A stretch of DNA of 5,167 nt. It comes from Chloroflexi bacterium UBA6077. Lineage in GTDB: Bacteria; Chloroflexota; UBA6077. Every line of letters begins with the position of its first letter. The first letter of the stretch is position 1. Positions 1-5,019 of this stretch are shown one piece after another. Location of the stretch: contig DIXP01000043.1 in the NCBI GenBank assembly GCA_002436065.1, positions 1-5,167 of the forward strand, read 5' to 3'. Below the pieces are notes generated by a model, which searched no databases, was not told the origin of the DNA, and saw only the letters and a list, made by a program, of their open reading frames with translations. Both the position numbers and the translations under genes were made by a program.

Positions 1-23
1 GGTTTCGGCTCTGCCGAGTTAGG
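1..23. repeat. Left copy of terminal inverted repeat
   Basis: Positions 2-23 are the exact reverse complement of 5146-5167, a perfect 22-bp inverted repeat at both extreme ends of the window. Each arm contains its own small palindrome, TCGGC-TCT-GCCGA (5-17 here). The match stops at position 24 and cannot be followed past the edge. Exact placement at both edges suggests that the window was cut or assembled up to the ends of a repeated insertion sequence whose body lies outside. No transposase is visible, so I cannot name the family. The alternative, that the whole window is a cargo element with these as its own ends, is possible but less likely. Confidence 0.6.
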
Positions 24-1058
24 GAAGCCAAGAAGCTTTGGACGTATCTCCATGAGGATCGGGTAACGTACGAAGGCGGGTTCTTCATCCCCAACCTGCG
101 TGGTACCGGCGATGCGATCGATCTCGGTGAGAGCATCATCCTCCGGCCAGCATCTCCTGACTGGGCGGCGACCCGATTGAGTCACTTGGAGAGATTGCCT
201 GCTAACAGTTGGGCCATCAGCTTTGACTATTCCCTACCACGGTCTCCGGGTACAGCCACCGGCCCAGATGTGAAGGAACGAGAGGCCGCCCTTGTCGAGC
301 GAAGTCTCTTCCGGCTGCGTTTGATATTTCCGACGGTGTTCCTGTTCTTCGATACCCTCTACCGGAGGCCCTATCGCCTGGCGGTCCAAGGCTCGTTCGA
401 AGCACCCAAGCGTGCGTCAGTCATGGACGTGGATATTATCGAGCCTTGGTATCCGCTTCTTGATCTGGATGACCAAACCCAATCCCGGCTGAAGTCGCTC
501 GGAGCGATCATTCCAACGGCAGAGACAACTCCCGAGCTCCTCTCGCTCGCCATCAGGTACTTCCAGAGTTCGTTCAAGCGGCATAACTGGGAAGACCGCG
601 TCATCGACCTTGCTATCTGCTTCGAGGCCTTCTTCGCCCGTGATCGGGATGAAATCACGCACAAAGTCGTCACTCGCGCTGCTCTACTGCTCGGTACCGA
701 TCCTGGCCGGTCGAATCGGGTCGCAGAGACCGTTCGCCACCTGTACGCCCTGCGCTCTGCGATCGTCCATGCCAAGACGCACAAGGACCGCGACTCACAG
801 GTAGAAAAGATGATCGCCGCGTGGCATGGCGGAAAAGCTATGCCCTTGATAACGAGGAATAGGGGCCACGTAGCCGCCGCCATTGCTGCGGAGTTGGTGG
901 CTGCTTCACTGCGCGCCTTGCTACAAATGCGGGTGGCAGGTGAAGACCCTTTTCCAAGGGATGCGAGCGGTTTCACGAGCCGCCTAGATAATCTCGCGTT
1001 CGACCCTGACCGGCGTGCCGGCATTCAGCGCCTCGCTGGTATCCTGCCCGCAGAGTAG
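3..1058 (+). CDS. ApeA-like HEPN-domain protein, N-terminus missing
   Basis: The frame is open from the window edge to a TAG stop, giving 351 codons without a start. The first seven lie in the terminal repeat, so the gene is either cut by the window or truncated by an insertion. A TTG at 177 is in frame, but coding-like sequence (GGFFIPNL, LGESIILRPAS) continues upstream of it, so I do not take it as the start. The C-terminal half resembles the ApeA-type HEPN domain: a helix with RVIDLAICFEAFF (about residues 199-211), a helix with VVTRAALLLG (222-231), then LYALRSAIVHAK (247-258), which carries the R-x4-H motif (Arg251, His256) of HEPN ribonuclease-like proteins. In known members this motif forms a metal-independent RNase site in toxin, abortive-infection or stress proteins. 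Nuclease activity here is inferred from the motif only. The adjacent small ORFs and tRNA fragment suggest an accessory island. No paired antitoxin is obvious. Confidence 0.75.
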   Translation, partial: FRLCRVREAKKLWTYLHEDRVTYEGGFFIPNLRGTGDAIDLGESIILRPASPDWAATRLSHLERLPANSWAISFDYSLPRSPGTATGPDVKEREAALVERSLFRLRLIFPTVFLFFDTLYRRPYRLAVQGSFEAPKRASVMDVDIIEPWYPLLDLDDQTQSRLKSLGAIIPTAETTPELLSLAIRYFQSSFKRHNWEDRVIDLAICFEAFFARDRDEITHKVVTRAALLLGTDPGRSNRVAETVRHLYALRSAIVHAKTHKDRDSQVEKMIAAWHGGKAMPLITRNRGHVAAAIAAELVAASLRALLQMRVAGEDPFPRDASGFTSRLDNLAFDPDRRAGIQRLAGILPAE

Positions 1059-1311
1059 GAGTTGCGCTACAACCCATGAATGAGTGAATTTCTTCAAGTT
1101 GCCGGTCTTCTGCCCAAGCCAGAATACCCGAAGAGGGTCGCTACCTAGGGGTCAGACTATGGTCCCCTTTTGTTCTAGGGCGTAAGTGAGGGTCACTACA
1201 CGAGGACGGCATGGGGCGTCACGATCATAACCTACCCCTCCTGGGTCGCAGGGACCGGCGCTACCCTGATGCCCTGGGGCTTGATCAAGAGATGAGGCGA
1301 GGAGGCCCGGC
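1059..1311 (+). other. Intergenic stretch with decayed small reading frames
   Basis: No intact gene is certain here. One plus-strand frame starts with ATG at 1080 (MSEFLQVAGLLPKPEYPK...) and ends with a TGA at 1293-1295 after LMPWGLIKR. It looks coding along much of its length, for example GVTIITYPSWVAGTGATL, but is interrupted by TAG at 1146 and 1176. Because the HEPN gene and the histidine kinase both end in TAG, amber recoding is unlikely, so a decayed gene of about 71 residues is the simpler reading. The ATG lacks a well-spaced ribosome-binding site, the nearest AGGAG being about 18 bases upstream. It could also be chance. Confidence 0.25.
1147..1171 (+). terminator. Weak hairpin with T-run downstream of HEPN gene
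   Basis: A five-base stem AGGGG/CCCCT (1147-1151 with 1164-1168) closes a 12-base loop and runs into TTTTGTT. It lies about 90 bases after the HEPN stop codon. The stem is short, so this is only a candidate rho-independent terminator. Confidence 0.3.
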
Positions 1312-1496
1312 ATGCCAAGAGACTGGGACGAGACAGGGGAGCCCTGCCCCGAAGCGGAGAAGCCCTCGTAGAGGCGACCTGCGCGGGCTGCGGCTGTGCG
1401 ATCATCGAGTGCTTCGAATATGGCCACCTCACTGGTCTGGCCACGGAGGATGCCGACTGCGGCCAACCTGATTGCGAGTGCCACAAAGGGGACTGA
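1312..1496 (+). pseudogene. Small zinc-ribbon protein, broken by a one-base deletion
   Basis: An ATG at 1312 is preceded by a perfect AGGAGG (1300-1305, six-base spacing) and opens MPRDWDETGEPCPE, but this frame hits TAG at 1369. The other frame continues ...GEALVEATCAGCGCAIIEC and ends DCGQPDCECHKGD at a TGA (1494-1496). Adding one base after the GAA codon at 1351-1353, for example T to make TGC, joins the two into CPECGEALVEATC. This gives a 61-residue protein with CPxCGE, CxxCxC, C and C-x4-C-x-C. The restored first cysteine pair is strong evidence that the two halves were once one gene. Small cysteine-rich proteins of this kind usually bind zinc and are common among accessory and phage genes, but I do not recognise a specific family. 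The lesion could be a real mutation, a sequencing error or, less likely, programmed frameshifting, since I see no classical slippery heptamer. Confidence 0.6.
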
Positions 1497-1521
1497 GACA
1501 CCGGAGCACGGTCGATCCCGG

Positions 1522-1644
1522 ATGACGATAATTGACGACAACGCTGACGACAACCCGAGTGGTCGGTCAGTCAAGCGAGCGGTCATTCGCGGTCAATTGA
1601 TGATAGGGCAGTATGACGAGGTTACGGCGAGGCTAAGCGAGTGA
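1522..1644 (+). CDS. Small hypothetical protein, 40 residues
   Basis: ATG at 1522 to TGA at 1642-1644 encodes a 40-residue protein with an acidic start (MTIIDDNADDNPSG) and a mixed-charge, probably helical second half (SVKRAVIRGQLMIGQYDEV, then TARLSE). It starts 25 bases after the zinc-ribbon stop on the same strand, so the two may be co-transcribed. No good ribosome-binding site is visible: a GGAG at 1502-1505 is too far away and only CCGG directly precedes the ATG. The residue pattern looks coding and gives no match I can name. Small proteins in this position, just before a tRNA attachment-like site, are typical of element ends, but an excisionase role would be a guess. Confidence 0.4.
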   Translation: MTIIDDNADDNPSGRSVKRAVIRGQLMIGQYDEVTARLSE

Positions 1645-1696
1645 ACCACCATGAACCGTCTTGGCATCGGCTGCCGAGGCACCCCTACAATTTGCC

Positions 1697-1735
1697 TCCG
1701 GAAGGTCGGCGGTTCGAATCCGCCCAGGTCCACTA
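1697..1735 (+). repeat. tRNA-Ala 3' fragment, direct repeat copy 1 (att-like)
   Basis: These 39 bases are identical to 4933-4971. They comprise the 3' side of an anticodon stem (CCGGA, 1698-1702), the variable loop AGGTC, a complete T-arm (GGCGG / TTCGAAT / CCGCC, 1708-1724), the acceptor 3' strand CAGGTCC (1725-1731) and an A discriminator. U70 in the acceptor strand fits the tRNA-Ala identity pair. The preceding seven bases TTTGCCT resemble an Ala UGC anticodon loop, but nothing further upstream pairs with the stem, so the 5' half of the tRNA is absent. A lone tRNA 3' end is the classic remnant of site-specific integration into a tRNA gene. No integrase is in the window, so the att assignment is inferred. 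Confidence 0.7.
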
Positions 1736-1743
1736 GCGGGATT

Positions 1744-1772
1744 GGCTCCGAGTAAGGCTCGGAGCCTTTTCT
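1744..1772 (+). terminator. Rho-independent terminator after tRNA fragment
   Basis: A perfect nine-base stem GGCTCCGAG/CTCGGAGCC (1744-1752 with 1758-1766) with loop TAAGG is followed by TTTTCT. It lies nine bases after the tRNA-like 3' end, where a tRNA terminator is expected. Its 3' arm CTCGGAGCC recurs in the hairpin after the second tRNA-like copy, so both tails may descend from tRNA-Ala transcription units. Confidence 0.75.
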
Positions 1773-1919
1773 ATTCGCCACCTTCGGGTGTGGGTGAGGC
1801 TGGACGCGCCCGGCGGAGCAGCCCATCAGCCCCTCGGCCATCCAGACGTTGGGGTTGGTGCTATCGCACAGGGACCGTAGCTCGTTTCCCACGGCCCGTC
1901 GGACTTCGCGGGGAAGGTC
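1767..1919 (-). other. Possible gene remnant downstream of the dehydrogenase
   Basis: Reading leftward from the dehydrogenase stop, one frame gives DLPREVRRAVGNELRSL followed by CDSTNPNVWMAEGLMGC, which looks coding. Its only usable start is a GTG at 1890-1892 without a ribosome-binding site, and it runs into the tRNA terminator and then antisense of the tRNA fragment. An ATG overlapping the dehydrogenase stop (ATGA, 1918-1921) is in a different frame and gives a 31-residue peptide. This may be the start of a third gene broken where the tRNA fragment joins, or it may be noncoding. Confidence 0.2.
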
Positions 1920-2709
1920 ATGAGGAGAGGTAGCCGCCGTCCACCGGCAGCATTGCCCCCTGGATGTAGCTGGCCAGGTCCGAGACCAGGAACAGAGCTG
2001 CTCGGGCGACCTCGTCAGGCCGTCCCCAGCGCCCCAGGGACAGGCGGCTCTGGAAGATGTATCCCGACCTCAGCGTACCCCATTGAAGCCCCCTTATGGC
2101 CGAACGCGCCAGACTCTCCGTGCTCCGGGTGCGGATGACCCCGGGCAGCAGGACGTTTACCCGAAAGCCGCGCCGGCCGTAGTCCCGAGCCAGGGATCGA
2201 GTGAGGGCGATGATCCCGGCCTTGCTCACGCTGTAGGGCACCAGGTCGTCCTTGAAGGGAAGCACCGCCTCGATTGAGGCGACGTTCACGATGACTCCGC
2301 CTTTCTTCAACCGTTGGGCAATGAAGCCCTGACACATCCAGAGGGCGGACTCCAGGTTGACCCGTAGGACCCTCTCCAGAAACGTCTCGTCGACCTTGAG
2401 GAAGTCTCTCATGGGGTAGATGCCGGCGTTGTTGACCAGGGTGTCCGGGGCCTCGTCTCCCAGCCTCTCCCAGAGCGAGGCGATCTGGTCGCGCTCCTGA
2501 AGATCTATGACCTCCAGGCTCACACCGGTGCCGAAGGCTCTGGCATCGCCGGCCGTCTCTTCCAGAGCCTCCCGGTTCACATCCAGCAGAATGAGATCGG
2601 CGCCCGCCTCGGCGAAGCGTTGAGCCATGGCCGCGCCGATGCCCGAGGCTGCGCCGGTGATCAGCACCCTGCGGTTCCGCAACGACAGCAGTTCCGCCGA
2701 GGACTTCAA
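1918..2709 (-). CDS. Short-chain dehydrogenase/reductase (SDR), NAD-dependent type
   Basis: This 263-residue cytosolic oxidoreductase has the normal length of a classical SDR and every signature. The cofactor glycine motif is TGAASGIG (18-25), Asp43 ends beta-strand 2 (LILLD), NNAG is at 93-96, the active-site Asn is in VNLESALW (Asn118), and catalytic Ser145 is followed by Tyr159-x3-Lys163 (YSVSK). The usual PG motif (189-190) and the C-terminal GRWGRPDEVA and PVDGGYLSS complete the fold. Asp43 favours NAD(H) over NADP(H) in this family. The substrate, a secondary alcohol, sugar or ketone, cannot be told from sequence. I place the start at TTG 2707-2709 because AAAGGAGG lies eight bases upstream. 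A GTG at 2782-2784 would add 25 residues, but it lies inside the palindromic repeat and lacks a binding site. The gene follows the histidine kinase on the same strand, separated by a 271-base gap holding the repeat element, so separate transcription is likely. Confidence 0.92.
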   Translation of the reverse strand: MKSSAELLSLRNRRVLITGAASGIGAAMAQRFAEAGADLILLDVNREALEETAGDARAFGTGVSLEVIDLQERDQIASLWERLGDEAPDTLVNNAGIYPMRDFLKVDETFLERVLRVNLESALWMCQGFIAQRLKKGGVIVNVASIEAVLPFKDDLVPYSVSKAGIIALTRSLARDYGRRGFRVNVLLPGVIRTRSTESLARSAIRGLQWGTLRSGYIFQSRLSLGRWGRPDEVARAALFLVSDLASYIQGAMLPVDGGYLSS

Positions 2710-2716
2710 GGGCGGT

Positions 2717-2725
2717 GCCTCCTTT
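2717..2725 (-). promoter_or_regulatory. Ribosome-binding site fixing the SDR start
   Basis: On the minus strand, AAAGGAGG stands eight bases before a TTG codon. This is close to the ideal anti-16S match and decides for the 263-residue product over the longer GTG-initiated reading. Confidence 0.7.
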
Positions 2726-2765
2726 CCGGTCCTTTGCCGTCTAGTACTCCACCAAATTGGTTTCG

Positions 2766-2789
2766 ATAGGGTGCCAATTGGCACCCTAT
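2766..2789. repeat. Perfect 24-bp palindrome upstream of SDR
   Basis: The sequence is symmetric about 2777/2778, with centre TGCCAATTGGCA flanked by ATAGGG/CCCTAT. A related shorter palindrome ACCAAATTGGT lies at 2751-2761. Such symmetry is what a dimeric repressor operator looks like, and its place 57 bases before the SDR start would suit that. It is also embedded in the larger repeat element and may simply be part of that structure. Confidence 0.6.
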
Positions 2790-2850
2790 GCCGGGAGCGC
2801 GGGCGGCTCGCCCGCGAGGATGGGCGGGCGAGCCGCCCGCGCTCCCGGCA
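2789..2850. repeat. Long GC-rich stem-loop, 27-bp perfect arms
   Basis: Arms 2789-2815 and 2824-2850 pair without a mismatch around an eight-base loop. There is no T-run on either side, so an intrinsic terminator is not supported, although such a stable stem would block 3' exonucleases in transcripts crossing it. Similar GCGGGCG-rich hairpins are scattered between genes in some high-GC bacteria, which makes this probably one copy of a dispersed repeat. Confidence 0.75.
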
Positions 2851-2980
2851 GGCGGCTCCCGCCGCCTATCACAATCAGTTTGGTCGAGTACTGGGCAGGT
2901 ATCAAGAAGTCTTCGATAGTTCTGGGGACACCTCAGCCCCCGCCAGAAGGGGCAAAGCTTCCTCTGGACTCCCCCAAGGA

Positions 2981-4774
2981 CTAATGCCCGGCCACCGGAA
3001 GGGTGAAGCTGAAGGTGCTGCCCCGCCCAACCTCGCTCTCCACCCAGATCCGGCCGCCGTGGGCCTCTGTCAGCATCCTGGTGATGTACAAACCCAAACC
3101 TATCCCTTCCGTCTTGCGCGTTCCTTTGACACGGTAGTATCGATCGAACAGGTGGGGCAGCTCCTCGGGCGGGATCCCCTTGCCCTGGTCGGCCACCCAG
3201 ACCCTCACCTGCCCGTCGGCTCCCTCCGCGCCGAGCACCACCTCCGTACCGGGCTCCGAGTACTTGAGGGCGTTGCCGAGCAGGTTAGTCAGGATCCGAT
3301 CCAGCCTGGCCGGGTCCGCTGCCACGGGCGAAAGCTCCGGCGAGATGCGGGTACGTACCCGAGCGACGTCCAGCACACCTGCGGAGGTAGCCAGCAGATC
3401 GGAGACCTTCGCCTCCAGCTGCACTGGCTGCTTCTCAAGCTGCAACTGCCCGCTCTCCATTCGGGCTGCGTCTACCAGGTCCTGGATCATCACGTTCATT
3501 CGGCGGGCATTGGCCGCTATGGCCTCGGCGCTCCGGACCGCCATGCCGCCGGTCTGACCCGCTGCCAGAGACCGCTCCAGCAGTTGAGCCTGCCCCTGGA
3601 TGGCTGTCAGAGGGCTGCGCAGGTCGTGGCCTACGGTGCGAAGCAGATCCTCTAGCTCTACCAGCAGCCGCTGCTGTTCGGCCGAGCGCTCGGCCAGCCG
3701 GAGCCGCATTTCCTGGAAGGCCCCGGCGACGTCCGCGATGTCGCGGATATCACTGCTGGGTAAGGGAGCCTGGGGGTCGCCCCTGGCCAACCGACGGGAA
3801 GCCGAGGCCAGCACGGCCATGGGCCTGGCCAGCCGGTTGGCCAGGTATATCCCAACGACGACGGCGACGAAGAGGAACGCGACGAGGATGGTGAAAGAGA
3901 GGTCCTCCGCTGCATACAGGGCTGCCTCCCCGGTCGTGGCGCCGGCCAGAACCACCTGGGTGATCAGGGCCGTGGCCAGGACGAGGGGCAGGGAGCCCAG
4001 GTAGCAAAGGGCCAGCACCAACCGTGTTCGCAGGGATCGGGGATCGATGGACCGGAGGTAGTCCTCCAGCCAGGGTAGGAGCCCCAACAGAAGGCCGAAA
4101 CCGGCGAAGTAGAACATGCCGATCCAGTCACCGGCCGGCAGGGAGAGAAGAGCGAAGAAGGCGAGCATGGCGGCTCCGGCCAGGAGGTGTGCGGCGACGT
4201 AGAGGGGGCGACCCAGTTCGAGGCGAAGCTGGGCGAAGGTGAGCAGCCCGCTAGTGGCGAGGAAGGCTGCTCCCAGCACCGTGAAGACGGGCTGGGCTTG
4301 GCTATAGAAGGCAAACCCGAACTGCAGTGGGACGATCAGCAGGAGCAAACCCGTCACGGCGTTGGCGGCGCCGCATGTCAGGGCAAACAAATCGCTGGAG
4401 TCCGCCGGGGCGGGCCATTCCGCCGTCTGGGGCAGAAAGGGAATGGCGGCCGTCGCCACCCCCAGGACGGCCCAGGTAGGCGTGAGCGACCATCGCCCCG
4501 ATCTCTCCAGCTCGTAGGCAAGAGCCAGGAGGGCCGCGGCGTTCAAGACGTGCATGGCGGCTCGGGTCGGGTTCGGCAGCGCCAGAGCGGCCACAGTGAT
4601 GAGACCGATGCCGATGAGCAAGAAGGCCGCCCCCCAGATCACCAGTTGGGGCAGCAGGGCGGCATAGATGGGCACCCGAAACTGGTGGGGGTCTACCAGC
4701 ATCATGGCGCCCACGACGGCTGTCAGAGAGCCCACGGCCCACCGCAGGTTGTCGATGAACAGCCGCCGCCTCAA
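2981..4774 (-). CDS. Membrane sensor histidine kinase, multi-helix sensor with HAMP-like linker
   Basis: This 597-residue protein autophosphorylates on a histidine in response to a membrane or membrane-embedded signal and would pass the phosphate to a response regulator. Residues 1-235 carry about eight hydrophobic helices. Two more (about 251-277 and 291-312) lead into a HAMP-like linker (313-365, with ARPM). The dimerisation/phosphoacceptor helix holds VGHDLRSPLTAI with His383. The ATPase domain has the N-box NLLGNALKY (Asn497, Asn501), G1 DQGKGI (529-534), F-box HLFDRYYR (541-548) and G2 EGIGLGL (556-562). All catalytic boxes are intact. Residues 19-52 and 139-172 are duplicated in the sensor part. 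The start is TTG 4772-4774 with GGAG six bases upstream, and no better start lies before the in-frame TAA further up. The sensor matches no domain I can name. No response regulator is in the window, so the partner is unknown or distant. The stop is TAG, and no strong terminator follows it. Confidence 0.93.
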   Translation of the reverse strand: MRRRLFIDNLRWAVGSLTAVVGAMMLVDPHQFRVPIYAALLPQLVIWGAAFLLIGIGLITVAALALPNPTRAAMHVLNAAALLALAYELERSGRWSLTPTWAVLGVATAAIPFLPQTAEWPAPADSSDLFALTCGAANAVTGLLLLIVPLQFGFAFYSQAQPVFTVLGAAFLATSGLLTFAQLRLELGRPLYVAAHLLAGAAMLAFFALLSLPAGDWIGMFYFAGFGLLLGLLPWLEDYLRSIDPRSLRTRLVLALCYLGSLPLVLATALITQVVLAGATTGEAALYAAEDLSFTILVAFLFVAVVVGIYLANRLARPMAVLASASRRLARGDPQAPLPSSDIRDIADVAGAFQEMRLRLAERSAEQQRLLVELEDLLRTVGHDLRSPLTAIQGQAQLLERSLAAGQTGGMAVRSAEAIAANARRMNVMIQDLVDAARMESGQLQLEKQPVQLEAKVSDLLATSAGVLDVARVRTRISPELSPVAADPARLDRILTNLLGNALKYSEPGTEVVLGAEGADGQVRVWVADQGKGIPPEELPHLFDRYYRVKGTRKTEGIGLGLYITRMLTEAHGGRIWVESEVGRGSTFSFTLPVAGH

Positions 4775-4896
4775 GGTGATCTCCGTCTGGGTTGTTGCCT
4801 GGCTGGTCCCCAGGGTTAGGGCCGGTTATGACTGATTCATGCCCGCGAGGTTGACGAACGGACAAGAGTCGTGCCAGGCCGCCTTGACAAGCACGT
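4775..4896. other. Divergent intergenic region between kinase and tRNA-like gene
   Basis: The 122 bases hold the kinase ribosome-binding site (GGAG, six bases before TTG 4774 on the minus strand). A consensus TTGACA lies at 4884-4889 on the plus strand, but no matching -10 box follows at 16-18 bases, because that position is already inside the tRNA-like D-arm. The TTGACA may be a chance match or the stump of a promoter whose downstream part was lost when the tRNA 5' end was replaced. No convincing minus-strand promoter was found for the kinase. Confidence 0.35.
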
Positions 4897-4968
4897 GTTC
4901 CTATTGCTCAGTGGGAGAGCGTCCGGTTCGCATCCGGAAGGTCGGCGGTTCGAATCCGCCCAGGTCCA
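4897..4968 (+). tRNA. tRNA-Ala(CGC)-like gene with degenerate 5' acceptor strand
   Basis: From 4906 the cloverleaf is complete. It has D-arm GCTC/AGTGGGA/GAGC, anticodon arm TCCGG/TTCGCAT/CCGGA with anticodon CGC at 4929-4931, variable loop AGGTC, T-arm GGCGG/TTCGAAT/CCGCC, acceptor 3' strand CAGGTCC and discriminator A. The CGC anticodon, A73 and U70 all indicate alanine. The first nine bases, GTTCCTATT, pair poorly: positions 2-71, 3-70 and 7-66 mismatch, G3 of the G3-U70 identity pair is missing, and bases 8-9 are TT rather than the usual TA. CCA is not encoded. It is therefore probably not functional and looks like an intact tRNA from the D-arm onward joined to foreign sequence. This may be a long 3' fragment or a tRNA damaged by recombination. 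Confidence 0.6.
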
Positions 4969-4971
4969 CTA
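4933..4971 (+). repeat. tRNA-Ala 3' end, direct repeat copy 2 (att-like)
   Basis: These bases are identical to 1697-1735 and in the same orientation, 3,236 bp away. Identity begins at the last anticodon-loop base and ends three bases after the discriminator; the flanks then differ (AGCAGA here, GCGGGA there). The pair brackets the SDR, the palindromic element and the histidine kinase. Confidence 0.75.
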
Positions 4972-5013
4972 AGCAGAAGGGCTTCGAGACCTACTCGGAG
5001 CCCTTCTGCTTGT
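4971..5013 (+). terminator. Long hairpin after tRNA-like gene, probable terminator
   Basis: An 18-base-pair stem (4971-4988 with 4994-5011, one G-T pair at 4984/4998) closes the loop ACCTA. Only TT follows before GTCC, so the T-run is poor, but the position directly after a tRNA and the likeness to the hairpin at 1744-1766 support a terminator role. It could also serve the minus-strand frame ending at 5020. Confidence 0.6.
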
Positions 5014-5019
5014 CCTCCC

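Larger units (their letters stand above)
2743..2892. repeat. Nested palindromic 150-bp element, MITE/REP-like
   Basis: The outer arms 2743-2770 and 2865-2892 are inverted copies matching at 23 of 28 positions, both ending in AGTACTC and GATAGG blocks. Inside are a perfect 24-bp palindrome (2766-2789), a hairpin with perfect 27-bp GC-rich arms (2789-2815 and 2824-2850, loop GAGGATGG), and a small hairpin GGCGGC-TCCC-GCCGCC (2851-2866). No protein is encoded. The nesting and outer arms suggest a non-autonomous mobile repeat or an extragenic palindromic repeat. I see no clear target-site duplication flanking it. It sits just upstream of the SDR ribosome-binding site and could affect SDR transcription or the stability of the kinase transcript. 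Confidence 0.75.

Noticed and set aside
177..179. TTG at 177 as the HEPN protein start
   Set aside because: The frame is open and coding-like all the way to the window edge, and no ribosome-binding site precedes the TTG.
1146..1178. Amber-recoded (TAG sense) phage code
   Set aside because: Only one short doubtful frame has TAG interruptions, and the HEPN gene and the kinase both terminate at TAG.
1152..1586. 144-residue minus-strand frame opposite the zinc-ribbon gene
   Set aside because: It shows no recognisable motifs and lies antisense to the better-supported zinc-ribbon and 40-residue frames.
1593..1892. Minus-strand reading frame containing GGFEPPTF
   Set aside because: That peptide is the well-known antisense translation of a tRNA T-arm and acceptor end. 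The frame runs through the tRNA fragment and its terminator, so it is not a gene as a whole. Only its first part, near the SDR, was kept as a low-confidence remnant.
2710..2784. Longer SDR start at GTG 2784
   Set aside because: It would add 25 non-SDR-like residues encoded partly by the palindromic element and has no ribosome-binding site, whereas TTG 2709 has AAAGGAGG at ideal spacing.
2627..3655. 342-residue plus-strand open frame
   Set aside because: It is antisense to the SDR N-terminus, the palindromic repeat and the kinase catalytic domain, whose motifs are complete on the minus strand. Its composition is that of a GC-rich shadow frame.
1918..4774. SDR and histidine kinase as one signalling operon
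   Set aside because: They share a strand but are 271 bases apart with large palindromes between them, and the SDR has its own strong ribosome-binding site. No functional link can be shown from sequence.
4302..4865. 187-residue minus-strand frame overlapping the kinase N-terminus
   Set aside because: It overlaps the kinase in another frame. The kinase frame has clear membrane helices and a GGAG-TTG start, while this one is proline- and arginine-rich shadow sequence.
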